Source: Triatoma infestans
Taxonomy: Eukaryota > Arthropoda > Insecta > Hemiptera > Reduviidae
Assembly (NCBI GenBank): GCA_011037195.1
Contig: JAAEAF010013308.1
Coordinates: 74,981 to 138,980 of the forward strand
Direction of reading: 5' to 3'
Length of the DNA: 64,000 bases
The notes under the pieces were generated by a model. The model had not been told where the DNA came from, searched no databases, and worked only from the letters and a program-made list of their open reading frames with translations. How positions within the stretch are numbered: position 1 is the stretch's first letter; every line of letters begins with the position of its first letter. A program made the translations under genes and the position numbers. Of the stretch, positions 54,681 through 64,000 are shown in pieces.

Positions 54681-55510
54681 TCAAGAGAATTTTTGATCAA
54701 ATTGTTTTTTACCTATTTTTTTTTTTTTTAATTTATATTTTGTAATATAAGATATTGTTATCCCAATGAAGCGAAAAAGTTACATGGTTTATTGTTAAAG
54801 ATAACATAAGTAAATAATAAATATAAGTACATCTTAAATAAAAATAAAGTTTTTTTTAGAATATTCTTATAATGAAATACTTCTTCATGGTGAAAGCAAT
54901 AATTGAAATGAAACAAAATATCGAAATTTTGAAATGTTTCAAAACGATAGAACTTTATGTAATACTTGCCAAAGTGAAAGCACAACGGATTATAAAGACT
55001 TTGAAATTTAGAACGATGTTTATTGTAAGAGAATGATATAACAGTTACAGACGTTACAGATAGATCTTAAGTAGTTGTTTTTCAACAAGGAATAATAATA
55101 TCTTTTCCTCATCATTTTTTTTTAGAAAATCGATTCCTTTTCACATTATTGTAATAAATTGAAGATTGAAAATAGTGATGGGACAAAGGAAATACGAATA
55201 TACACGTATGCAGTGATTTTAAAGAGCTATGGATTTAAAATTTAATAATCTTATTAGAGGCTTGCAGTACCTGCAATACCAACATATTCGGTCTTTTAAT
55301 ATAATGATATTATTTATAATAAATGTTAAATGATCGATGCTATAATAATAATAACGATCGGTTAAATATCCTAGAAAATGTTATCCTTAAAAACAAATCG
55401 AAATTCTACCTGTTATCTATGCTAACCCAATATATACCGCACTTTCTTAACTTACGTTAAAGTGCCTCAATAGAAATAATTACGTTAAATGAAAAATTTA
55501 TCAATATGAT
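54681..55510. other. AT-rich sequence, nothing recognised
   Basis: No supportable feature. Confidence 0.5.
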
Positions 55511-55515
55511 ATTTA

Positions 55516-55562
55516 CTGCGGTAAGAAGAAATTCGTGTGAGTGTTTCACATCAGATTTTATT
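55516..55562 (+). mobile_element. 3' end fragment of the ~1 kb repeat
   Basis: GGTAAGAAGAAATTCGTGTG and AGTGTTTCACATCAGATTTT match the inverted block and terminal hairpin of the family. The rest of the element is absent. Confidence 0.6.
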
Positions 55563-56230
55563 TTTTTATTTAAACATTTTAGTTTAGAAATAAATAGTAA
55601 AGTATACAAAAATTAATAAATTATAATTTTATTATAGACGTAAATAAATATCAATAGAATATCACAGTTTTTTGATACCAATAATAGTGTGATGTTGCAG
55701 GAATGACACCTTAATTTATTAAAGGGGGAGGTTATATAAACGTTTGGTCAATAAAACTATAGATAGAGTTAGTGGTAGACTGTTTGCATGTAAAGAGTTA
55801 GCTAGTTGCCTATATAATAATGGTACTGTTTCTGTTTTAATGTTTAATACACTGTTCACAATACTATTTATTCTTAATTTGTTATAATTCCACATTTTAT
55901 TAAAAAACTATTATCGCCCTTGAATTAGACCACAATTATTAAGGAATAATCATGAAAAACATCATCATCATAAAACCACAAACGAATTATAACAATGACG
56001 TATTTTTTTTTTATGATAACTGATGACTAGTCATAATTAGAAATTTTTTTAAAAAAATAAAAAACCCTAGCACTTTTAATTTTTTATCATTACTTTTTCA
56101 AAAACAAAAAAAAAAGCTATGTGAAATTCATAAGATAGCGCGCGCCCAAGCGATGAACCGGTTACTTGACTTCCGGTAATTAATTTAGTTGTGTTAGCTG
56201 AACAGTACAAGGTCAGTGTTAAAAACTGTC
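55563..56230. other. AT-rich sequence, nothing recognised
   Basis: No supportable feature. Confidence 0.5.
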
Positions 56231-56234
56231 TGCC

Positions 56235-56265
56235 GTTATTATTATTATTATTATTATTATTATGT
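56235..56265. repeat. ATT microsatellite
   Basis: About ten perfect TTA units follow CTGTCTGCCG; a second array lies ~110 bp downstream. Such tails often end LINE copies, but no LINE coding relic is seen next to it. Confidence 0.85.
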
Positions 56266-56368
56266 AATCTACTTTATTTTTACACATTATTTATATTATC
56301 GAAGTAAATAAATAAATAAAAGTAATACACACATTTGCCTGTTAAGACTTCCTAGTTGACATTCTCAA

Positions 56369-56416
<48 letters not shown>
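56369..56416. repeat. ATT microsatellite
   Basis: About 15 perfect ATT units. Confidence 0.88.
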
Positions 56417-56418
<2 letters not shown>

Positions 56419-57465
56419 ACAAACGTTAAAATTAATGTGACTTAAATCTTTTGATCAATCAAAACGACATTTAGATAAAATATTGCTTTCTTTTTGCTGC
56501 TGTTTGGGAAGGAATCGTTTCTGAAACATTTCAACGTGAGTAGTCCGCCTATATTATTATTTGTTGAATAAATTAAATAATAAAAATAAAATAGTTTAAA
56601 TTCGATATTTCGTCAAAGGATTTCACAACAGAAAACCAAACGAAGTTTTCAGTCAAAAATTAATTGATCGGAAACATATCTTACTGTAAGAATTTTTTTT
56701 TTGTTTTTTGGTCTTTATAATAATTATTTTCTGGCTAAAATTTCCCAATTTCGACAATTTGACACAATTGTTGTGTTTCCTGTGGTCAGTAATACTATAA
56801 ATAAAATTAAGGCAAATAACTGCTCTCATACGTAGCCACAAAAGACGCATTAATTCAATCTTCCAAATTGCAATCCTAATTTTACATTATATAGATAATA
56901 GTTATTTTATATATAAAGTCCCAAAGTTATTAATGATTTTTTTGGAAGTACTGTAGAAAAAATCAAATACTTCCTACATTGCTATTATTAACATCTTGCC
57001 AAAATTTGACCCTCATAAATGTGCAAATTCATTCCTGCAGGAATTTTAGCGTCCCATCTGCCTATATTTCCTGCTAGACGTCTCCATCTCTCCATACTAA
57101 TAATTTCCGCTCTCATCCATCCGAAGAAAATGAGCTAACCCCTTTAGCCTAACTATTTCAGCTGACTTAAAAGAAAACTCAAAAACCTATCCTGAAACAA
57201 TATATTTCCGATTGGTTTTCTTCAAATTTGGCATATCTTCAAATGAGTATTAATATTATATACAAAATGTTTATCAATAAAATATATTAATATTTTATTT
57301 TTATTTTATTTATTTTTTATAAACACTACATTGAAGCCTAATAGGCTTATTGCAGGGAGTTGGGTAAAATAATTCTTGTATAATTCAGCTTATAACAAAA
57401 AAATATATAATATATACATAAGTGTTTTACTTATATGAACTATATATCAAACTTTTCTACCAAGT
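56417..57465. other. AT-rich sequence, nothing recognised
   Basis: A short GC-richer patch at 57030-57170 is not assignable. Confidence 0.45.
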
Positions 57466-57469
57466 CTAT

Positions 57470-57918
57470 CAATTCCTATATTAATATTATATAGAATCAT
57501 AGTTTGGATTGAAGTAATACTTTAGAGCAAAGTTATGAGTTACTACTCCCCATCCCCCCCGGAACACCCCCAAAAAATAAATTTTCTAAAAAAAAGTAGC
57601 AATAAAAGTGTTAGTTATTTATATATGTAGGTAGTATAAGAGAAAATCGCTGTAAAACCGAAAAAAGAAAAAAAAGAAATACATTCAGAAATGTAGCATT
57701 CCAATTGATGGATTTCGCCTGAAACCTTCGTATCGATAAATAGTAAGTAATTAGACGGAATATCAAGTTTGAACTTCCTGTGACTTTTTGTTTTTGAGAT
57801 ATTTTTACACACACACACACACCATATTTTTTTGTACTCAAAACACATATTTCCGGTGAAAATTCAATTTCGAAATTTCGTCAATATCGCAATACTTCCA
57901 GGAGTAAAAGAAAGTAAA
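57470..57918 (-). mobile_element. Divergent ~1 kb-family repeat copy
   Basis: GACGGAATATCAAGTTTGAA, TTTTTGTTTTTGAGATATTT, an AC microsatellite (57807-57822), ATTTCCGGTGAAAATTC and CCAGGAGTAAAAGAAAGTA follow the minus-strand order to the 5' subterminal block. Confidence 0.65.
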
Positions 57919-57959
57919 AAAAGTAGATGAATTGCAGACGAAGATATTGTTCTATAAAT

Positions 57960-58330
57960 CAGGAAGTACGATGAGATTTAATGTCCGACTGTTCGGAGAT
58001 ATTATTCTGCGTATTTCTTCTATGGTATATTAATAAATGAATAGTTAATTAAACCATATATTGTATTGAAGTGGACCTTTTAGAAGCAAGTTTAACATTC
58101 CTTTTCCTGTTTCCCCTCAAACCCCCCAAAAATAAACTTTTTCTCTACAATGTTTCAAATAAAAAGGATAAGTTAGGTGGTATGTATGTTTGTAGATAGT
58201 ATACGTAGTTTAAAGAAAATCGTTGAAGTCGTTTTGGAGAAAACTGCGACAAACTGAAAATTTAAAAAAAAACAAAAAGTCCGTAGTCTTCTGATGTCAT
58301 CAGGGCTGTTGATAGATTTTGCTTAAAACC
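57960..58330 (-). mobile_element. Divergent ~1 kb-family internal fragment
   Basis: CAATGTTTCAAATAAAAAGG, GTTTAAAGAAAATCGTTGAAG and GGAGAAAACTGCGACAAACTG are the internal minus-strand order of the family. Confidence 0.5.
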
Positions 58331-58636
58331 TTCGTGTCAGAAGCGAAGATGGTACCTAAATGGAATTGTGTTTGTGTCTGTGTGGTAGGTGGGGGGGGGG
58401 GTCCAGCACCATATTCCATTAAAAATAATCGCTGGAAGTTTAAACTTGATATCCCATATGGTAACTTCAGGAGATACAACACAAGATCCAAGATTTTGGC
58501 AATGCCCTTGGATCGGCAAGTGTATCATTTTCGAGTATATTTTTTTTTGTTTCTCGCTATTTTCATGAAAAACGCTTCGAAGATCTTCTTTATGCATTAG
58601 AGACATTTCCGTGGTAGCCTGCTTTCATTTTGTGGT

Positions 58637-58674
58637 CATCGACCGGTTTCGGGCGTTCGCCCATCTTCAGGATG
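58637..58674 (-). ncRNA. Hammerhead-like motif, family A, left arm
   Basis: Same motif as at 58808-58845 on the opposite strand: CATC, CTGAAGAT, GGGCG AA CGCCC, GAAA, CCGGTC, GATG. All core bases present. Confidence 0.75.
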
Positions 58675-58807
58675 CGTTTTTCAGACAGTGTGCCAACACA
58701 GACTCGTACAGAGACTTAGTTTCACACTAACTGAGTTCACATAACTCAGTTAGTGTGAAACTAAGTCTCTGTACAAGTCTGTGTTGTCACACTGTCTGAA
58801 AAAAACA

Positions 58808-58845
58808 CATCCTGAAGATGGGCGAACGCCCGAAACCGGTCGATG
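58808..58845 (+). ncRNA. Hammerhead-like motif, family A, right arm (best copy)
   Basis: Stem I CATC (58808-58811) pairs with GATG (58842-58845). Core CTGAAGA (58812-58818) plus an extra T; stem II GGGCG/CGCCC (or GGGC/GCCC with loop GAAC); GAAA (58832-58835); self-complementary ACCGGT as stem III; canonical cleavage triplet GTC (58839-58841). Apart from the extra base before stem II every conserved hammerhead position is present. Confidence 0.77.
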
Positions 58846-58934
58846 ACCACAAAATGAAGCAGGCTACCACGGAAAATGTCTCTAATGCTTTCCAGCTCTG
58901 CGGAACCAACCACCACAACAAATCTTCTTTATGC

Positions 58935-60380
58935 TTCTATCATTATTATTTACAATTTTTTCAAGGACAATGATTATTTTTGGATGCTTTCTAGTGTAAT
59001 CGTAATGTTAAGCTTCTTCCGCCTTGCCGTATGAAAGTACCACTTCATTATGTTGAACAGTTCTACCAGTTATTTAATATTAAAGGCAAATCAAAGAGAA
59101 AATTGTATGTTTTTTTTAACCAAATTTCTTGTTTTTATAGAACGACCGAACTATTTGAATTTTCCATTTTCTCTATATTTATGTGTATGGAAGGCATTAG
59201 CTAGCTATAAGAGGCAATAGAATTAGTTTAAACACAAGTAAGATTGATCAGTTGAAGTTTATTAAAAACATGAAATAAAATATAATAGAATTCTCTAAAC
59301 AGTTGCTAAAAAAAAAAAAACAGAAACTTCCTTGGACATCTGGCTTTATAATCTTGTTGTGGGGGTGAGGAGGGCTGGTTGGAAGTATTTAACGGTTATT
59401 TTCCGTTTTCTTCTACAACTATGCGCTAAAAGTTTGTTTGATCTTAATTTGGAAATAAAGTTGTAGAAAATATTGCTTATTACCAGCTTTGCCAATAAAG
59501 TTAAAATACTTTTTCAATCAGGTCAATAACAAGTTCAGGCTAAGGATCATCCATCATTGTAGAAACATTTTAGGATTTCCAAATATTCTGGCCACAATCC
59601 GGAAAATTTCTGTTTGCCAGAATAAGACTTAGAATTTTTCAAATTTTCCCAGCGTAATAGTAATTTCCATTAATATTTTCAATATGTAATGAAGCTTTTA
59701 CATATTTGCAAGATGGTACCGAAAAAGAAAAAAGATTAAGTTTTCGAGAATTTGAAGTTCATTATTTCTAAGATATTAAAATACTTTCTTATTTTTTTCT
59801 ATCATTAATTTTTTTTTTTTTTAGTTAATTAATTTGAACGACCATTGCTATAATGATCATTCATGTTAGGAATGTTTCTTCTCCACCGTGTTTTCTCTCA
59901 ATTTTAATTGACCGCTTTTTTTTTTTTTAAATCTCTCCATTTATAATTCTGAATTTTCATAACATATTTAAATTTGTTATTTTTTAAATTAAAGTGGAAG
60001 TCTAAATATAGAAATACAGATCTAATTTAAATCCCGTATTATTAAAATTTTAACTTCCTCTTTCTATATGAAGAAAAATTGTTTAATCTTAAATAACATA
60101 ATCTCTCACCCATCCCAAAATTATTATTTTGAATTTAAAAAAAAAATATTTAACTGACCTGCTTAATACAAAAAAAAAAAATAAAAATGAATCAATTAAA
60201 GATAAAAGTAAAATAAAATAAAAAAATCATATCTCTTAATCAAGGAGGCAAAAGGGATGATTGTTTAAGTTAAGGATGTAAAGCTGCATCTAATTAAAAG
60301 TAAAAAAAGTTTTGTATTAAGATATCCATACAAAATATATATGAAAAAAAAAATTAGATAAATAAAATAAAATAAAAATC
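58935..60380. other. AT-rich sequence, nothing recognised
   Basis: Poly-A/T tracts and AT-biased short frames. No family recognised beyond the repeat edge at the start. Confidence 0.5.
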
Positions 60381-60389
60381 CCTTAGTAG

Positions 60390-60670
60390 GGTAAAAAGCC
60401 CTCCGGAAACATTCGGTTGGATTTAAATCAGACTTAGAAGACGGGCTTGTCGTAGGTCGCTATATGTGAACGAGAGTATGTATGCGTGCAGTGGGCCCCG
60501 ATATTAAGGCAACAACACAGCGAAGGAGGCGCGCGGATGTGGGACCAGATGTGCTTACTACAACCCAGCCGGTACTCGTTCAACGGAAGTCTAGCGCATT
60601 TGTGCAGGAAGTAGACCATTCTCCCTTATTCTACAACACTGTTTCACCGGTGTATGTTGTCTCGCCTTAG
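60390..60670. other. GC-rich island, possible exon or promoter
   Basis: A compact island far richer in GC than its surroundings includes CGAAGGAGGCGCGCGGATG and CAGCCGGTACTCG. A 62-codon plus frame (60482-60670, MRAVGPDIKATTQ...) has balanced composition but no recognised domain. Host first exon, promoter, or an unknown repeat are all possible. Confidence 0.3.
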
Positions 60671-61050
60671 TCTAGTATTAACAAACGCCCCCGCAATACA
60701 AATAATCTATTTCATTTTGATTTTTTTTTCTTTTCTTTTTTTGTTTTTTTTTTTTTTACAAAATACCTATTTAAATAAGATATAAAAATAATTCTTTTGT
60801 CTTTCAAACATTTGAAATCTATTTCTCCAAAATAATGTTAATTTCAAAAATTTTGGATTTCCAAAACTTAATCATAAATACATTTTTGCCAAAAGTTTTG
60901 TTTAGTTTAAATAATCACAGAATTGTTAAAAACGAACGAAATAAATCCCAAGAATTGCGGACCCCTCCCCCATCCAAATATCAAACCCTTTTGAAATTTG
61001 CAAAATCGTATTTTCAGTTTAGCGATTTTCTTCAAATTTGGCTTCTTTTT
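60671..61050. other. T-rich and AT-rich sequence
   Basis: A T-rich tract (60719-60760) follows the GC island. The last part (60950-61040: GCGGACCCCTCCCCCATCC) weakly resembles the internal ~1 kb family. Confidence 0.4.
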
Positions 61051-61055
61051 TTTTT

Positions 61056-61977
61056 AGTTTCTCTTACTCCTAGTAAGAAGAGGAAGTATTGTAATCGTGT
61101 CAAATTTTCGATATCGAGTTTTCAGCGGAAATATCCGCTTTGAGGTCCCCTGAGTCCAAAAAAGTGGTTTTGTAGCTAATGGTCTCTGTGTGTGTGTGAA
61201 CAGCATAGCTCAAAAACGGAAAAACTGTAGAAAGTTAAAACTTGATATTACGTTTAGGTATCACTATGGGATCTGATAGTGCGTTATCTGTCAAAATTTC
61301 TCAACCGGAATTATCACTTTACTAGTTGTTTTTTTTTACGTTTTTGCGATTTTCTCAAAAATGGCTGCGACGATTTTCTTCAAATTCAGTATATCAACTA
61401 CACATACAAAGAGCTACAACTTTTATTTGAAACATTACTCTGGGAAAATTCATTTAAGGACTGTTATGGGGAAAGGGTGGGATTAGGTTTTCATCTAAAG
61501 TGCTATTTCAGTTTATTAAACAATTCTGCCATCTAAATAGTGTTAATTAGAATTAAAATATGTTATTGAAATTCCGAGTTTGAAAAAAATTGTATAACCG
61601 AAAGTGCGTTTAACACTTTAATAAATGATTTTTTTCACTATTTCGCGATTTTCTCAAAAATGGCTCCGACGATTTTCTTGAAACGTCGTACATAAATTAA
61701 ATATCCAAAGATCTAACATCTTTATTTAAAACATTTCTCTGGGAAAATTCATTTAAGGGCACTTGTAGGGGAGTGGTGGGGTTGCAGCATCTCTAAAGTG
61801 ATACGATAGTTGATTATACAATTCTATCATCCAAACAAAATTCCAAGTTTTGAGAAAATTAGTAAACCGGAAGTGCGCTTTTACTGAACTGTTTTTTTTC
61901 AGTTTTCGACGAATTTCATTAAATTTGACACACAAACTATCAAATTTGTCAGTTATAATTTTGAGAACAGGAGTAAA
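61056..61977 (+). mobile_element. ~1 kb Helentron-like (HINE-type) repeat, 3' end replaced
   Basis: 5' TTCTCTTACTCCTAGTAAGA, ATATCGAGTTTTCAGCGG, a short GT tract (61188-61198), CAACCGGAATTATCAC near 61304, AACCGAAAGTGCG near 61597, AAACCGGAAGTGCGC near 61867. It ends at GAGAACAGGAGTAAAATG, losing the terminal hairpin exactly inside the inverted block, and continues into a family A relic. Confidence 0.82.
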
Positions 61978-61979
61978 AT

Positions 61980-62030
61980 GGTCAACCACTTGTTTGAAGC
62001 GTTCGCCCATTTTCAAGATGTCTTGATAAA
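61980..62030 (-). repeat. Family A hammerhead repeat relic fused to the ~1 kb repeat
   Basis: On the minus strand CATCTTGAAAATGGGCGAAC and CAAGTGGTTGACC preserve the family A motif order (stem I, core, stem II, GAAA region), heavily mutated. It starts where the neighbouring repeat is truncated. Confidence 0.55.
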
Positions 62031-62269
62031 GTGCGTTATCAATAGACTACTTGTATAGGGCAAAATCAGACTGCACATAACATTATATCGATAAAGAACT
62101 TATAGTGGGGGAAACCTGAGGTCACCGCTCATCCATAACTTTTAAAAATCAGTTTACATCATAAAAGGATTCTGTACAGAATGAGTTTGCAACTTGTGCA
62201 AGCCTGTGATGTATTTTAATCCTAACTATTCCTGCGGACCCAACTGCCGAATGGTTTTTTTTTTTACTT

Positions 62270-62625
62270 TACAATATAAGTACGTTAAGATATATTGAAT
62301 CAATACTTTAAATGGAAGTTCGAAGCTCCCAAAAATTCTCATAGATCAAAAAATCAATTTTCTTCAGTGAACATGTTTCCCCAATACAAGTGATATCGTA
62401 CTTATATATGTGTGTGTGTAGTTAGCATGTGAATTTTGAAGAAAATCATTGGACGCCGTACACAGAAAATCGCGAAAAACAGCAATGTCGCACTTCCGGT
62501 TGACGGATTTTGACTGAAACCTTCGGAATACTTATTTTCAATAAAAATGCAGTTTTGAAAATTGGAAACAATCAAATTTCTCTCTATAGCAATACTTTCT
62601 CTTTTAGTGCGGTAGGAAAATGTAA
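62270..62625 (-). mobile_element. Divergent ~1 kb-family repeat copy
   Basis: TTTTGAAGAAAATCATTGGA, GAAAATCGCGAAAAACAGC, CGCACTTCCGGTTGACGG and CAATACTTTCTCTTTTAGTG follow the family order on the minus strand; the microsatellite is lost. Confidence 0.55.
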
Positions 62626-64000
62626 AAATTCCTCTTTGGTAACATAATTCTTCCGGATGTCCAAATTTAATAAAAAAAAAAACTTTCGAATTAGATTTGC
62701 ACTGTGGTATAATGAAACACTGTTATGAAAAAATAATGAATACATTTTTAACATTATTAGAAAACACATTTTTATATTCGCTAATTTTTTTTTTTTATAG
62801 TAAACGTAAGCTATTCAAAACATTGTATATATTGAACGATCTCACATGACGTAGTTTAATAATATCAGAATGATGAATCATCTAAGTATTCAACAATATT
62901 TTATAGGCTTTAATCAATATGTTCATACTAGAGATCAATAATTACATTGTACACATATTGCAAGATATAAAGTTTATCTGCCTATATTCTTATTAATTGG
63001 ATTAATATCTAGTTTATGACAATGTAAAATACGAAAAAAAAAAAATGAAAGAAATTATTAAATTTTAATAAATTAATAAGGCTTAAATAGAAAAATACAT
63101 CTAAAGTTTTAAAAGTGAAATCAGAGCGACTTTGTTTATAATCTTTAAATTATACATTATAAGCACCAACCAAATAGAATTAATTTGTAATAGTCCTTAT
63201 TTTTTAGGATTAATATAAACACATTAGAATGCTATGAAGTATTTTATCTAAAGACAATAAAAGTTTGTCATCAAATCTCGGCAGCTATTGTTTACTATCG
63301 ATCAAGGACATTGTAATCGATTGGATTTTTGTGAGAAATGTATAAGAAGACTACATTTCTTGAATTGACACACTATAGCAAATGATTCACTAGCTTCGTT
63401 GAATAAAAATACCTCAAAAGACTAGTCATTATTAATATACAATGAATGAAATTAACTTTATATTATGGCATAGTTAGTTACCACGTTTGAATATCGATTA
63501 AAAATATCAATTACATATAATAATTATTCAGACATAAGAAGTTATTTGACAAAACGGATTTTTGTGTTGTACTTATCTTACTATAACATTCTTAAACAGG
63601 CTGGCTTTGTTTTTGAAATAGTAGGAGAAATGGCACCGATTATTATTTATATATCTCACTCACAATATGAATTTAATCTCCTACTATTAAAATGTAATTA
63701 ATATCAAAATTAATCGAAATAAAATATTAAAAAATTAAAAAGGAAATTTTAATTATAAGATGTCCTACAAACCTTGTACCAGCCTGTATTACACTGTTAT
63801 GTTTTTTATTATGTAATTTCAAGTCTATGGAGGTATGTCCAAATTTTTATTTAGTTATTTTATTTGTAATTTTCCTATATTACATGTCGTTATATAAATT
63901 AGTTATGTGATTAAAATTTTTTTTCACCTCTGAACTGTTTATGATAAATTTCTTTATGATTTCCAAAGTTTGGCACAAACAAATTAAAAAACCAATTACA
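62626..64000. other. AT-rich sequence, nothing recognised
   Basis: Very A+T-rich to the window end. No repeat-family member, RNA gene or reading frame is supportable. Confidence 0.5.

Larger units (their letters stand above)
58596..58921. mobile_element. Palindromic family A retroelement with 13-bp target-site duplication
   Basis: Two family A copies lie head to head: the minus copy (58596-58740, lacking the last ~35 bp) and the plus copy (58741-58921). The flanks repeat ATCTTCTTTATGC at 58583-58595 and 58922-58934, a 13-bp target-site duplication. Each arm carries a well-preserved hammerhead-type motif. Direct repeats of this length point to target-primed reverse transcription of a retroelement. 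No protein is encoded, so it is non-autonomous. Confidence 0.88.
58370..58990 (+). mobile_element. Divergent ~1 kb-family fragment, interrupted by a palindromic retroelement
   Basis: GTTTAAACTTGATATCCCAT, GGTAACTTCAGGAG, TTTCTCGCTATTTTCATGA and CGCTTCGAAGATCTTCTTTA keep the plus-strand order; it resumes at TTCTATCATT after the insertion at 58596-58921. Confidence 0.45.

Noticed and set aside
1..64000. CRISPR array, rRNA or bacterial operon features
   Set aside because: The only regular arrays are microsatellites and one minisatellite without spacers; no rRNA sequence and no bacterial gene organisation is visible.

Overview
This is a eukaryotic, strongly AT-rich window (by eye roughly 70% A+T) with no host gene I can support. 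The transposon families point to an invertebrate metazoan, most likely an arthropod: two nearly identical mariner copies, one mariner close to the Hsmar1/SETMAR transposase, two decayed Tc1-like elements, and fragments of arthropod-style non-LTR retrotransposons. Most open frames in the window are chance frames in repeats.

Layout. 1-2.4 kb: a TATA-containing stretch and a broken non-LTR retrotransposon. 2.7-4.1 kb: mariner copy 1 (perfect terminal repeats, frameshifted transposase). 5.0-5.9 kb: an LTR-like promoter with a heat-shock element, then two hammerhead-type motifs, one in a palindrome. 8-11.8 kb and 18.7-19.7 kb: blocks of an abundant ~1 kb repeat. 15.2-17.1 kb: a large palindrome split by a solo LTR. 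23.5-24.8 kb: an apparently intact Hsmar1-like mariner. 26.6-28.1 kb: a decayed Tc1-like element. 28.7-30.3 kb: ~1 kb repeat plus non-LTR relic. 31.3-33.7 kb: a second LTR nested in the ~1 kb repeat, then a second Tc1 relic. 35-42 kb: SINE-like pieces and more ~1 kb repeats. 43.7 kb: another palindrome. 44.8-46.1 kb: mariner copy 2 (intact transposase, damaged ends). 47.3-50.5 kb: three non-LTR fragments. 51-53.5 kb: ~1 kb repeat copies. 54.35-54.68 kb: a 30-bp minisatellite. 57.5-62.6 kb: ~1 kb repeat copies and a retrotransposed palindrome.

Two systems stand out. (1) Fourteen hammerhead-ribozyme-like motifs from at least four unrelated repeat families. Most share the order stem I, CUGANGA-like core, one extra base, stem II, GAAA, a very short self-complementary stem III, a cleavage-type triplet (GUC or GUA), stem I. 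The stem I strands differ between families yet remain complementary (CAUC/GAUG, GCUC/GAGC, UCCC/GGGA), which is covariation. Nine lie in inverted-repeat palindromes, and one palindrome has a 13-bp target-site duplication. This matches the short-stem-III hammerheads known from Penelope-like retroelements, although no Penelope reverse transcriptase is visible here. (2) The ~1 kb repeat, present in more than 20 full or partial copies, has subterminal inverted repeats, an internal GT microsatellite, ~290-bp internal tandem units and a terminal hairpin just outside the 3' inverted repeat. That is the architecture of non-autonomous Helentron-type rolling-circle elements.
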